Shown in pieces: positions 25,994 to 34,314 of a stretch of 64,000 nucleotides of DNA. The position numbers were made by a program, and so were the translations under genes. Origin of the DNA: Planctomycetaceae bacterium (GTDB lineage Bacteria; Planctomycetota; Planctomycetia; Pirellulales; Pirellulaceae); assembly GCA_027487485.1 (NCBI GenBank), contig JAIYDN010000052.1, forward strand, positions 299,980 to 363,979, in the 5' to 3' direction. How positions within the stretch are numbered: the stretch's first letter is position 1; every line of letters begins with the position of its first letter. The notes below the pieces were generated by a model, which did not search any database, was not told where the DNA came from, and worked only from the letters and a program-made list of their open reading frames with translations.

Positions 25994-26776
25994 TTATTCG
26001 TAATCCTGTTCTGGTTCCGCCCACACTCGAGCCTGCCCGTCATCGTCGACTTGAACATAGATGATGTTGGCTCGGCAACAGACAGGGCAATCTTCCACGT
26101 ACCGTTGCAAGCTCCCTTCGCTCAGATCCAATGGGATTACAATCTCTTCCCCGCAGGCGTCGCAGATGTAAGACGCATCGTCTTGCGACGCTCCGCTGTG
26201 CCGGTCGGGCGCCCCAGCGTTCTCAGAGTCCTCCTGAAGCCAAATCATCGGTTCGCCCGAGCCTAACAATTGGCATGCCCAATGCATCACGGAAAGCGAA
26301 TTTGGATCTGCAAGCCGATGATCTGCACCTACCTCGATCAGAGTGTCCGAGTGCAGTTTGCTTCGGCGAATCAAGTCTTCACTATCTTCGAATGGAATGA
26401 CGTCATCGGCACGGCTATGCAATATCAATGTGTTGGGCTTCACTTGGTCGACGTTGCCCCATCGTTTCCAGGCAGGGCACAACAGAACTAGCGGGATGGA
26501 CCCACTATCGAGATTCATGGCAATCGCTCCACCGCGGGAAGAGCCCACAATTACGTCCGGTTGTAACGTATGCATCGCAGCTTCAGCGGTGGCCAAAGCA
26601 ACGTCCCAATCATCATCGTCTAATTTTGGGTTGAGGACTTCGTTTCCTTGTTCGATCAAAAAGGTTGGCTTGACTCCGCCAACCACCGAATGCCATCCAT
26701 GCAGAAAGAGTATTTTCAACCGCTTGTGTTTAAGTACCACGTCGATTTCCAAACCAGTAGATGTGCGATCGATCAC
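25994..26776 (-). CDS. Alpha/beta hydrolase fused to a CPXCG cysteine-rich module
   Basis: 260 residues in two parts. Residues 20-185 form a compact alpha/beta hydrolase: oxyanion segment LFLHGWHS, nucleophile elbow VGSSRGG, an Asp in HSRADDVIPFED, and a His in VGADHRLADP. Residues 200-260 carry CDACGEEIVIPLDLSEG and YVEDCPVCCR, the CPXCG-type zinc-ribbon-like module that usually occurs as a free protein of about 60 residues. The fusion looks genuine because the frame is continuous. The start overlaps the end of queE by 47 bases; GTG at 26740 is an alternative that would remove most of the overlap. Substrate unknown. Confidence 0.75.
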   Translation of the reverse strand: MIDRTSTGLEIDVVLKHKRLKILFLHGWHSVVGGVKPTFLIEQGNEVLNPKLDDDDWDVALATAEAAMHTLQPDVIVGSSRGGAIAMNLDSGSIPLVLLCPAWKRWGNVDQVKPNTLILHSRADDVIPFEDSEDLIRRSKLHSDTLIEVGADHRLADPNSLSVMHWACQLLGSGEPMIWLQEDSENAGAPDRHSGASQDDASYICDACGEEIVIPLDLSEGSLQRYVEDCPVCCRANIIYVQVDDDGQARVWAEPEQDYE

Positions 26777-27419
26777 ACATACGTAAATCGTGGTTGCGAC
26801 ACCAATCGGTTAACCAAGATGCTTGAAGTCGCAGTTCGGCGACGGTGGTTCCACGCGGCATCATCATCACGCGATCACGATCCCACTGGCCCAGTTTCGC
26901 TAGGTATTCAAGAACTTCTTCGGCGTCCAAAATCGAACCGACGACAAACTTCAGCTGGTAGTCCCCTTGGTTCATTAATTGGCGAACCACATCCGGTCGA
27001 TCTCTCCGTTCATCGTGATTTTTAATCCACTCGTCCGTGGCGTATCCGATGGGGGTGGAATTGCTTAGCTTGGGGCTTATGGACCAGAGATCGCAGGCCC
27101 AGTCGCGTTGAATCGTGCCGGCGGTTTCGATGGTAATGTGGCGGTGCTGTTTCTTTAGTTCATCGCAAACTTCGCCCAATTCTTCAAAAATCATCGGCTC
27201 CCCGCCGGTGATGACGACATGGGGCGTTTGCCATTGGGTCGCAGCTTTCACAATGCTGGCGACGTCGCAGGAGTCCCCTTCTGGTTCCCAGGAGGCGTAC
27301 CGAGTGTCGCAAAACCAGCACCGCAAATTGCAACCGCTGGTTCGAATAAAGACGCTTGGGGTGCCATTAAAACGGCCTTCGCCTTGAACGCTATGAAAAA
27401 TTTCAGAGATTCGGATCAC
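26730..27419 (-). CDS. queE: 7-carboxy-7-deazaguanine synthase QueE
   Basis: Radical SAM enzyme that converts 6-carboxytetrahydropterin to 7-carboxy-7-deazaguanine in the preQ0/queuosine pathway. The 229-residue length fits. The cluster-binding cysteines are at 30, 34 and 37 (SGCNLRCWFCD), the N-terminus ISEIFHSVQGEGRFNGTPS is diagnostic, and GGEPM is the SAM-contacting motif. The start is GTG at 27419 with AAGGA nine bases upstream. It is head to head with queF across a 238-base gap. queC and queD are not in this window. Confidence 0.95.
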   Translation of the reverse strand: MIRISEIFHSVQGEGRFNGTPSVFIRTSGCNLRCWFCDTRYASWEPEGDSCDVASIVKAATQWQTPHVVITGGEPMIFEELGEVCDELKKQHRHITIETAGTIQRDWACDLWSISPKLSNSTPIGYATDEWIKNHDERRDRPDVVRQLMNQGDYQLKFVVGSILDAEEVLEYLAKLGQWDRDRVMMMPRGTTVAELRLQASWLTDWCRNHDLRMCDRSHIYWFGNRRGT

Positions 27420-27644
27420 GCGCCGCGGTCCTTAACAGGTTTTTTACCAGGGGTTCTAGGGTTCTATCGTCAAAGTGACCTGTCAATATACGGCCAAAAG
27501 GCCAGAATAGACAATGTCCAGGTGGCCGATACGTGACGCAAACGACGCGAGTTGGCCAAAATCCGCTTGCCTGCGAGCCTCGTTCGTAGGATTCGGTAAT
27601 CCGTTCGCCAGTAAGACCTTTCATTTTTGTACGTACCTATCCCC

Positions 27645-27649
27645 AGGAG
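27645..27649 (+). promoter_or_regulatory. Ribosome binding site that sets the queF start
   Basis: AGGAG at 27645-27649, eight bases before the GTG at 27658. The frame is open upstream to 27514, but those codons do not resemble QueF, so this site decides the start. Confidence 0.7.
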
Positions 27650-27657
27650 AGCCAGCT

Positions 27658-28020
27658 GTGCCAGGCACGCCGTTCCAAGATCAACTCGAGTGTTTCGACA
27701 ATTCCTTTCCCAATCGGGACTACCATATCGAGATTGAGTGTCCCGAGTTCACCTCGATGTGCCCCAAGACGGGTCAACCCGATTTTGGAACGCTTATCTT
27801 CCGATACGTGCCTGATCAAAAGTGTGTCGAGCTGAAAAGCCTGAAGCTTTATTTGCAGAAGTTTCGCAATGAAGGGATCTTTTACGAAAACGTCACCAAT
27901 CGCATCCTGGACGATTTTGTCACCATCGTGAACCCACGAAGCGTAACCCTGGAAAGCCATTGGGGAGCTCGAGGCGGTATCACTTCCGTTATCACGGTAA
28001 CTCACGAGCAATCCAACTAG
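27658..28020 (+). CDS. queF: NADPH-dependent preQ0 reductase QueF, short form
   Basis: Cytoplasmic enzyme that reduces the nitrile of 7-cyano-7-deazaguanine to the aminomethyl group of preQ1. The GTG start at 27658 gives 120 residues, typical of the unimodular form. The catalytic Cys35 and Asp42 are in [13 protein letters not shown], and the nucleotide-binding signature appears as [14 protein letters not shown]. The C-terminal SHWGARGG segment is also typical. A longer start at 27514 would add 48 residues unlike any QueF. With queE diverging upstream, the shared 238-base gap should contain both promoters. Confidence 0.93.
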   Translation: MPGTPFQDQLECFDNSFPNRDYHIEIECPEFTSMCPKTGQPDFGTLIFRYVPDQKCVELKSLKLYLQKFRNEGIFYENVTNRILDDFVTIVNPRSVTLESHWGARGGITSVITVTHEQSN

Positions 28021-28039
28021 ATTTGACACCACTCGATTT

Positions 28040-29053
28040 ATGAATCCACCCCTTCCTCCCGTATTGTTGAGCGGCTTTGCAGACGAAGCAGCCAACAACA
28101 AAACCATCGAGCAGCAGTTCTGCGCCTTTGCGGCTCTTGGGCTTCGTTACTACACCATTCGGTTTATGGATGCCGGTGACGGTATCCAAAACGTGATGTT
28201 GCTTTCTCCGGAAGCAATTGATCGCGTTTTGAAACTGCAGGGCGAGTATGGACTTCAAGTATCTTCGATCGGGTCACCGATCGGCAAAGTCAAACTCTTG
28301 GATGTCGAGGACGGGACATCAAATCGCTACATCCCATTTCAAGACTATCTTCAACGGGATGTTCGACGAGCCTGTGAATTGGCAAATACGTTTGGTACCA
28401 AGCTCATTCGCGGTTTTTCTTTCTACCATCCGAAGGGTACTAACCCGGAACTGCACCTGAGCCAAGCGATTGATCAGCTTGGTCAAATCGCTCGTGTTTG
28501 TGATCAACATGGATTGACCTTTGGTTTAGAGGTCGAGGCGAATTTGATCGGCCAGACCGGTAAGTTACTTCAGAAAATTCACGACGGGGTGTCCGACCCA
28601 GCGATGCTTCTGATCTTCGATGGTGCGAACCTGGTTTGTCAAGGAATGACGACGGAACAAACGTACGAAGAATACCAAGCGATGAAGAACGGGCTGGGAT
28701 GGCTGCACATTAAGGACTACAAAAAACCGATCGCTCGGTCTTCGCATGTCGACGAGGAATCGCTCAAGAGTTTCGTTCCAGCGGATCAAGGGGATTCAGG
28801 ACACGAAGCGATTCTTCGCGATCTCAAGCAAGGCTACCAGGATCTACTTGCCAAGCTCGCTCAACGAGGGATTCCAGGTCTGTTCTTAGATTTAGAGCCT
28901 CACGTCAAAGGCGGGGGCCAGTTTGGCGGATTCAGTGGACCGGACGGTTTTGGTATCGCCCTGCGAGGTTTGTGCCGATTGCTCGACTATGTAGGGCTGC
29001 CGTACGACTTGCGAACTTTCGATGACATCCGACCGAACGGTTCACAGCACTAG
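28040..29053 (+). CDS. Sugar phosphate isomerase/epimerase-like TIM barrel
   Basis: 337-residue xylose-isomerase-like TIM-barrel protein (AP endonuclease family 2 fold). It opens with LLSGFADEAANNKTIEQQ, a common first strand in this family, and has the metal-site pattern FGLEVEANLIGQTG near residue 165, DGANLVCQG near 195 and WLHIKDYKK near 225, ending in a strand with LFLDLEPHVKGGGQFGG. The enzyme class acts on sugars, polyols or their phosphates; the exact substrate is unknown. The next gene begins one base after its stop codon, so the two are co-transcribed. Confidence 0.8.
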   Translation: MNPPLPPVLLSGFADEAANNKTIEQQFCAFAALGLRYYTIRFMDAGDGIQNVMLLSPEAIDRVLKLQGEYGLQVSSIGSPIGKVKLLDVEDGTSNRYIPFQDYLQRDVRRACELANTFGTKLIRGFSFYHPKGTNPELHLSQAIDQLGQIARVCDQHGLTFGLEVEANLIGQTGKLLQKIHDGVSDPAMLLIFDGANLVCQGMTTEQTYEEYQAMKNGLGWLHIKDYKKPIARSSHVDEESLKSFVPADQGDSGHEAILRDLKQGYQDLLAKLAQRGIPGLFLDLEPHVKGGGQFGGFSGPDGFGIALRGLCRLLDYVGLPYDLRTFDDIRPNGSQH

Positions 29054-29054
29054 C

Positions 29055-29954
29055 ATGAACGCGACCACGGAACCTAAAAATGCTTGGAGAGCGGAATATC
29101 CTTTTGAGTCTCATTTTCTTGAGATGCAAAACGGTATTCGCATGCATTATGTGGATGAGCAGCCAGCCAACTCGCCCGCTCAAAACACAATACTGTGTGT
29201 GCATGGCAATCCAACTTGGTCGTTTTACTACCGATCGATCGTCTCTGAATTTCGAGAGCAGTGCCGAGTTGTTGCAGTGGATCATGTTGGTTGCGGCTTG
29301 AGCGATAAGCCGCAGCAATACGACTACTGTTTGGCTCAGCATACGAAGAATCTTGTTCAGTTGATTGAGACCTTAGACCTGCGCAACATAACCCTGGTGG
29401 TTCATGACTGGGGTGGAGCCATCGGTTTGGGGGCGGCGGTTCGTTGCCTAGACCGATTTCGAAACATCGTGATCTTAAATACAGCCGCATTTCCCCCACC
29501 GTACATTCCAAAACGGATTGCAGCATGTCGCATTCCGTTGATAGGGTCTTGGATGATCCGTTACGGAAACGCGTTTGCAAGGGCTGCGATCTCGATGTCA
29601 ATCGATCGATTGCCGCGACTGAGTCCAGCAGCTCGCGAGGGTTTATTAGCACCTTACGACACGCCCAAGCATCGAATTGCAATCGATCGATTTGTGCAGG
29701 ATATACCTCTTTCACCCAACCATCCGACTTGGTCGGTTTTAGAAAAGCTAGAGCAGGATCTTGCAAACTTGCGGCAGTTGCCGATCCAATTCATTTGGGG
29801 AATGCGCGATTGGTGTTTTCGTCCCGAGTGCATGGAACGTCTGCAGGTGGCTTTCCCAGATGCGACACGACTCGAGCTTCACGACGTTGGTCATTACGTG
29901 ATGGAAGAAGCGTCCCCTGAGGTTGTGACAGAACTGAAAAGGTTCGTTGGATAG
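29055..29954 (+). CDS. Haloalkane dehalogenase-like alpha/beta hydrolase
   Basis: 299-residue alpha/beta hydrolase with an aspartate nucleophile. The oxyanion segment is HGNPTWSF and the nucleophile elbow is VHDWGGAIGLG (Asp118, followed by the halide-contacting Trp119), both diagnostic of haloalkane dehalogenases; the His is in HDVGHYVMEEA near the C-terminus. These enzymes hydrolyse carbon-halogen bonds, but many bacterial relatives have unknown natural substrates. The ATG at 29055 lies one base after the preceding stop; a longer frame from 29022 overlaps that gene and is less likely. No export signal is visible. Confidence 0.85.
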   Translation: MNATTEPKNAWRAEYPFESHFLEMQNGIRMHYVDEQPANSPAQNTILCVHGNPTWSFYYRSIVSEFREQCRVVAVDHVGCGLSDKPQQYDYCLAQHTKNLVQLIETLDLRNITLVVHDWGGAIGLGAAVRCLDRFRNIVILNTAAFPPPYIPKRIAACRIPLIGSWMIRYGNAFARAAISMSIDRLPRLSPAAREGLLAPYDTPKHRIAIDRFVQDIPLSPNHPTWSVLEKLEQDLANLRQLPIQFIWGMRDWCFRPECMERLQVAFPDATRLELHDVGHYVMEEASPEVVTELKRFVG

Positions 29955-29965
29955 CGGCAATCTAC

Positions 29966-30119
29966 TGAACCGCAGGCGCTAGCCGCGACCACGCCCCTAA
30001 CCCAACAAACCGTAACGCGGCTAGCGCCCACGGCTCACGTGTTGAACCGCAGGCGCTAGCCGCGACCGCGTCCCTAACCCAACAAACCATAACGCGGCTA
30101 GCGCCCACGCCTCAGGTGG
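29966..30119. repeat. Tandem 77-bp palindromic repeat, two copies (REP-like)
   Basis: Copies at 29966-30042 and 30043-30119 differ at only a few positions. Each contains GGCGCTAGCCGCG and its inverse CGCGGCTAGCGCC; in copy 1 these are at 29975-29987 and 30016-30028, a perfect 13-base inverted repeat with a 28-base spacer containing CCTAACCCAACAAACC. It lies in a 293-base gap between two plus-strand genes. Related single units occur at 43275-43332 and 43695-43715. Confidence 0.85.
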
Positions 30120-30247
30120 ATCCGACCTGGCAAAATGGGTAACTGAGCTTGATTTCCTACTTGGAATTACCTATTTTCCCAAAAAAGAACAGGTAATGCG
30201 TAACGGTTCACGATAGCAATTTTGGAAAGCATGGTTGCAATTCAAAA

Positions 30248-31288
30248 ATGGATAAACGGATTCTAATCGTTCGGCTTTCTGCGATCGGCGATACTATCTT
30301 GAGTATTCCTGTCCTGAATGCCTTACGGAAGCAGTTCCCGAAGGCGAAAATTGCCTGGGTAACGGAGAAGGCTTCTGCGCAATTGCTCCAAGGGCACTCG
30401 GCCTTGGACGAACTGTTCGTGGTATCGAAACAAACTTTTAAGTCTGTCAAAGAACTATGGAAGCTTCGGCAAAAGCTCCGGGCATGGAATCCTGAAATAA
30501 CCATCGACTTGCAAGGGCTAACCAAAAGCTCCTTGATCGCTTGGTTGTCGGGCGCAAAAGAACGTCTCGGATTCAACCGAGATACGTTTGACGGTCGGGA
30601 ACTGAGTACGTTCTTTAACAATCATTTGTATCAATCGGATTCCGCCCATATCGTCGATCGCAGCATCGATTTGCTGGCTCTACTTGGGATAAAGAACGAG
30701 AAGGTTGTCTTTGATTTGCCTGAGTTTGATGTAGATCGTCTTTTTGCAAGTCAATCACTTTTGGAACTTGGCATAACAGGACCATTCTCGGTTATCAATG
30801 TCGGAGCGGGTTGGCCGTCTAAGATCTGGCCTTCTCAACGATACGCCGATGTTGCAAATCACCTTGGAAAAACACATGGGCTGCCTAGCCTCATTGTTTG
30901 GTCCGGCGATAAAGAGCGGCTTGCTGCGGTTGAGATTGCCGATAAATCCCGTTCCTATTCGAAACTGGCACCCGCAACAACGCTTACGCAGCTTCGAAGC
31001 TTGATCCGCCAGAGTCGATTGTTTGTTGGATCGGATACGGGGCCCATGCACTTGGCAGCAGCACTTGGGGTTCCAACCATTGGGATGATTGGCCCAATGC
31101 CGCTTCTGCGTGTGTCGCCTTACGGCGAGCAAAATATCGGAGTCCAACGCGATTCGCTTCCGGCTCATTTGGCATCGCAGCGCAAATCCAACTGTGGGCC
31201 AATGCTGTCTATTCAAGTTGAGGACGTAACGGCCGCCTGCGACACCATTCTCAATCGATCGTATCAGCTAGAGACAAAAGTCGCATGA
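30248..31288 (+). CDS. Family 9 glycosyltransferase, heptosyltransferase-like
   Basis: 346-residue ADP-heptose:LPS heptosyltransferase family protein that adds sugars to the lipid A-core at the inner face of the membrane. The N-terminus ILIVRLSAIGDTILSIPVLN is the classic GT9 opening, with the acceptor-side Asp in SAIGD. The C-terminal donor site has NVGAGWPSKIWP and FVGSDTGPMHLAAALGVPT. The closest functional subgroup looks like heptosyltransferase I, but the sugar is not certain. It begins a three-gene lipid A/LPS run with lpxD and lpxI; a 100-base gap separates it from lpxD. Confidence 0.85.
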   Translation: MDKRILIVRLSAIGDTILSIPVLNALRKQFPKAKIAWVTEKASAQLLQGHSALDELFVVSKQTFKSVKELWKLRQKLRAWNPEITIDLQGLTKSSLIAWLSGAKERLGFNRDTFDGRELSTFFNNHLYQSDSAHIVDRSIDLLALLGIKNEKVVFDLPEFDVDRLFASQSLLELGITGPFSVINVGAGWPSKIWPSQRYADVANHLGKTHGLPSLIVWSGDKERLAAVEIADKSRSYSKLAPATTLTQLRSLIRQSRLFVGSDTGPMHLAAALGVPTIGMIGPMPLLRVSPYGEQNIGVQRDSLPAHLASQRKSNCGPMLSIQVEDVTAACDTILNRSYQLETKVA

Positions 31289-31388
31289 GATCCCGCAGCG
31301 GGAATCTTCCATTGCTCTCAGTCAAACGACTGGTGTAAAGTACCAACAAATGCCTTCTATCTGGCGCCGCATATGAAAAGGAGTTCCA

Positions 31389-32438
31389 ATGCCTGCTATC
31401 GATCTTCCAACTCTCGCAAAACGAGTCCATGGCGAACTCTTTTCCAGAGACACTGAGCAGTGGATTACCGGAGCGGCTCCGTTGGCGGATGTTGAGCCTG
31501 GACACATTACGCTGATTGATCATGAAAAGTATTTGCCTCGTTTGCAAGAATCGCGTGCGGCAGCATGCATTACCAACCGATCGTTCCCTGACGTAGCGAT
31601 TGCACAAATAGTCGTTCCCAATCCGCACGAAGCGTTTGCTAAGATTTGCGAACTCTTTCGGCCTCAAGTCGTGATCCATCAACCTTACGGTATTGATCGA
31701 CTAGCGAGCGTTGCTGAATCGGCGCAGATCAGCAAAAAAGCCACTGTCCAAGCTTTCGCAAGCATTGCGGATGATTGCCGAATCGATGATGGAACTCAGA
31801 TTCATCGTGGTGTGACCGTGATGAACGGTTGTAAAATCGGAAAGGACTGCCAGTTGTACCCCGGAGTTGTTTTGTATCCAGGAACCATTCTGGGCGATCG
31901 AGTTACCTTGCACGCAGGGTGCGTTTTGGGGGCACACGGTTTCGGATATCGCATGGAAAATGGCCGCCATATCCCGACGTCGCAATTGGGCTGGGTTCAT
32001 ATTGAAGACGATGTGGAAATCGGAGCGAACTCGACCGTCGATCGCGGTACGTATGGTGCAACTCGCATTGGCGAAGGAACCAAAATCGACAATTTGGTGA
32101 TGATTGCACACAATTGCAATATCGGCAAACATAACCTGATATGCTCGCAAGTTGGAATCGCCGGAAGCACCAGCACCGGGGACTATGTTGTGCTTGCTGG
32201 GCAAGTTGGGGTGCGCGATCACGTTCATATCGGATCACGAACCATGGTGGGGGCTCAAGCTGGGGTTGCTGCTGATGCGGGCGAAGACCAAATTCTGTTA
32301 GGAAGCCCTGCTATCCCTCGCAATGAACAGGCCGTGCTTTTTGCCTCGCTCAACCGCTTGCCCGAGTTGCGAAAAACGGTCAAGCAATTGACACGGCAGG
32401 TTGAGCAACTAACTGCACCTAAGTCGGAAGCAACATGA
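31389..32438 (+). CDS. lpxD: UDP-3-O-acylglucosamine N-acyltransferase LpxD
   Basis: Acyltransferase of lipid A synthesis that adds an N-linked hydroxyacyl chain to UDP-3-O-acylglucosamine; 349 residues, as expected. An N-terminal uridine-binding domain (1-105) is followed by a left-handed beta-helix of hexapeptide repeats. The signature HGFGYRMENGRHIP and the segment GANSTVDRGTYGATRIGEGT are clear, and the catalytic His lies in MIAHNC. A C-terminal helix (RLPELRKTVKQLTRQVEQL) forms the usual trimer tail. AAGGAG lies just upstream of the ATG. The stop overlaps the lpxI start as ATGA. Confidence 0.95.
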   Translation: MPAIDLPTLAKRVHGELFSRDTEQWITGAAPLADVEPGHITLIDHEKYLPRLQESRAAACITNRSFPDVAIAQIVVPNPHEAFAKICELFRPQVVIHQPYGIDRLASVAESAQISKKATVQAFASIADDCRIDDGTQIHRGVTVMNGCKIGKDCQLYPGVVLYPGTILGDRVTLHAGCVLGAHGFGYRMENGRHIPTSQLGWVHIEDDVEIGANSTVDRGTYGATRIGEGTKIDNLVMIAHNCNIGKHNLICSQVGIAGSTSTGDYVVLAGQVGVRDHVHIGSRTMVGAQAGVAADAGEDQILLGSPAIPRNEQAVLFASLNRLPELRKTVKQLTRQVEQLTAPKSEAT

Positions 32439-33283
32439 GCGGGTCGGAAGTCATTGGGATTGTCGCAGGCTGGGGGGAATACCCGATGATGGTTGCTCGA
32501 TCGCTTCGCGATCAGGGGCATACCGTGGTCGTCGCTGCTGTCCATGATCATGCCCCTAAAGAAATCGAGCAATTAGCGCATCACACCAAGTGGGTTGGCG
32601 TTTGTAAACTAGGGCAAATGCAACGCTTCTTCCGACAGCACGGAGTCAAGCATGTGTGCCTTTCTGGCAAGCTTTTTAAAGATAGGATTTTGTTTCAAGG
32701 TTGGGGCTGGATGGGACACTTCCCGGATTGGGAATGTGTTAAAACGATGCTCCCCATTTTTTATTCTCGATATCGCAATACGACCGATGATTCCTTGCTG
32801 GGAGCGGTCGTAGACTCGTTTGGACGATGTGGCATGAAAACAATCCCAGGCACGGAATTCGCTACTCAATTGATTGCTGAAGCAGGGGTGCTAACCAAGC
32901 GCAAACCAAACAACAATGAACTCGCCGACATTGAATTTGGTTGGGCGATCGCAAAACAAATGGGTGGCTTAGACATTGGGCAAAGCGTCACCGTTCGGGA
33001 CCGAACTATCCTTGCGGTGGAAGCCATCGAAGGAACCGACGCCTGTATCGCTCGAACGGGAGATATCTGCCGCCGAGGTGGCTTCACATTGGTCAAGGTT
33101 GCGAAACCTCAGCAGGATATGCGGTTCGACGTACCCACGATTGGGCCTCAAACCATCGAGAAAATGAAACTTCACGGCGGAAAATCGATCGCGATCGAGG
33201 CAGGTAAGACGATCTTGATCCATCGCGAAAAAACACTTGAGATGGCCAACGAATTCGGAATCACGATCGTATCCCGAGAATAG
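32435..33283 (+). CDS. lpxI: UDP-2,3-diacylglucosamine pyrophosphatase LpxI
   Basis: Cleaves UDP-2,3-diacylglucosamine to lipid X and UMP in lipid A synthesis; this is the non-homologous replacement of LpxH. The 282-residue length and segments IGIVAGWGEYPMMVAR, GVKHVCLSGK, DDSLLGAVVDSF and VEAIEGTDACIARTG are those of the LpxI family (formerly DUF1009). The start codon overlaps the lpxD stop by four bases, so the two consecutive acyl-chain-handling steps are translated together. lpxA, lpxC and lpxB are not in the window. Confidence 0.92.
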   Translation: MSGSEVIGIVAGWGEYPMMVARSLRDQGHTVVVAAVHDHAPKEIEQLAHHTKWVGVCKLGQMQRFFRQHGVKHVCLSGKLFKDRILFQGWGWMGHFPDWECVKTMLPIFYSRYRNTTDDSLLGAVVDSFGRCGMKTIPGTEFATQLIAEAGVLTKRKPNNNELADIEFGWAIAKQMGGLDIGQSVTVRDRTILAVEAIEGTDACIARTGDICRRGGFTLVKVAKPQQDMRFDVPTIGPQTIEKMKLHGGKSIAIEAGKTILIHREKTLEMANEFGITIVSRE

Positions 33284-33315
33284 ACAAAAAAGTTGTTTTC
33301 AAAGGCCTTAATCAG

Positions 33316-34251
33316 ATGAAATCGTGGAAAAAGCGATTGGCGATATTGGCGTGTTTCGGCGCAATCGCCGTGCTGCTTTCCTTTGGTTACATTCATCTGT
33401 TTCTTTCTAGACCCATTGGGAGTGGGCCTGCTGGCCCGAATGTGGATCGCAGCGAGTTTGGGGCCATTTGGTCGGAACGTAAAATTCTAGTGCTGGGAAT
33501 TGGTGATAGCATCACGGCGGGCCTTGGCGCAAATTCGCCGGACCATTCGTACTTCAATCGATTGATCGTCAATCCAAATGACGAATTCCAGTCGATGAAG
33601 AACGTTTGCTTATCGAGTGTTCTTCCCAATCTTCAAAGTATGAATCTCGCAGTATCGGGATCGACTTCGATCGACCACTACCAAGTGGTTTCCGAGCGTC
33701 TTCCAATTCAACCCGAGGACGTCTTTGGACTCGTCATGTTGACAACAGGTGGCAACGATCTGATCCATAGCTATGGCCGAATGCCACCAAAAGAGGGAGC
33801 CATGTATGGCGCAACTTTAATTCAAGCAAAGCCTTGGATTGAAGCATACCAATTACGACTGAACGAGATGATCTCGAAAATCGAAGATGCTTTTCCAGGT
33901 GGATGCGAAATTTATCTTGCCGACATCTACGATCCAACCGATGGCGTTGGCGATGCCCCAAGCATTTACTTGCCACATTGGGAACATGGGCTTGCTATAC
34001 ATTCGCAATACAATGAATCTATTCGATACTGCGCAAAGCTCAGAAAGAACGTTCATGTAGTTCCGCTTTACCAAACATTTTTGGGGCATGGTTCTCATTG
34101 CCGTCAGTTTTGGCGAGAGCACTATACAAGCGATGACCCTAGTTATTGGTTCTTCACCAATATAGAAGACCCCAACGATCGAGGCTATGATGCAATCCGT
34201 CGGGTCTTTCTGAATACGATCTTGGATAGTTCGTCACTAGTGCCCAAGTAA
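33316..34251 (+). CDS. Membrane-anchored SGNH/GDSL-family hydrolase
   Basis: 311 residues. A lysine-rich start and a hydrophobic helix (LAILACFGAIAVLLSFGYIHLFL) anchor or export the protein. Block I of SGNH hydrolases is LGIGDSITAGLG near residue 60 with the catalytic Ser, and block III is TTGGNDLIHSYG near residue 145. At the position of block V, where Asp-x-x-His is expected, the sequence reads NIEDPNDRGYDAI, so the canonical Asp-His pair appears replaced. It is 32 bases after lpxI on the same strand, so a role in envelope polysaccharide or lipid modification is possible but unproven. Confidence 0.78.
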   Translation: MKSWKKRLAILACFGAIAVLLSFGYIHLFLSRPIGSGPAGPNVDRSEFGAIWSERKILVLGIGDSITAGLGANSPDHSYFNRLIVNPNDEFQSMKNVCLSSVLPNLQSMNLAVSGSTSIDHYQVVSERLPIQPEDVFGLVMLTTGGNDLIHSYGRMPPKEGAMYGATLIQAKPWIEAYQLRLNEMISKIEDAFPGGCEIYLADIYDPTDGVGDAPSIYLPHWEHGLAIHSQYNESIRYCAKLRKNVHVVPLYQTFLGHGSHCRQFWREHYTSDDPSYWFFTNIEDPNDRGYDAIRRVFLNTILDSSSLVPK

Positions 34252-34314
34252 CGCTACCACCAAAATCAGATCGTGATCATGCGAGGTAAATGCGTGTAGA
34301 GCTGAATCGCACAC

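Noticed and set aside
27420..27520. Possible preQ1 riboswitch near queE/queF (GGGGTTCTAG on one strand, TAAAAAAC on the other)
   Set aside because: The two parts of the consensus lie on opposite strands and no pseudoknot-forming pairing partner could be found, so the match is coincidental.
29955..30247. CRISPR array
   Set aside because: Only two 77-bp near-identical copies joined directly, with internal palindromes and no variable spacers.
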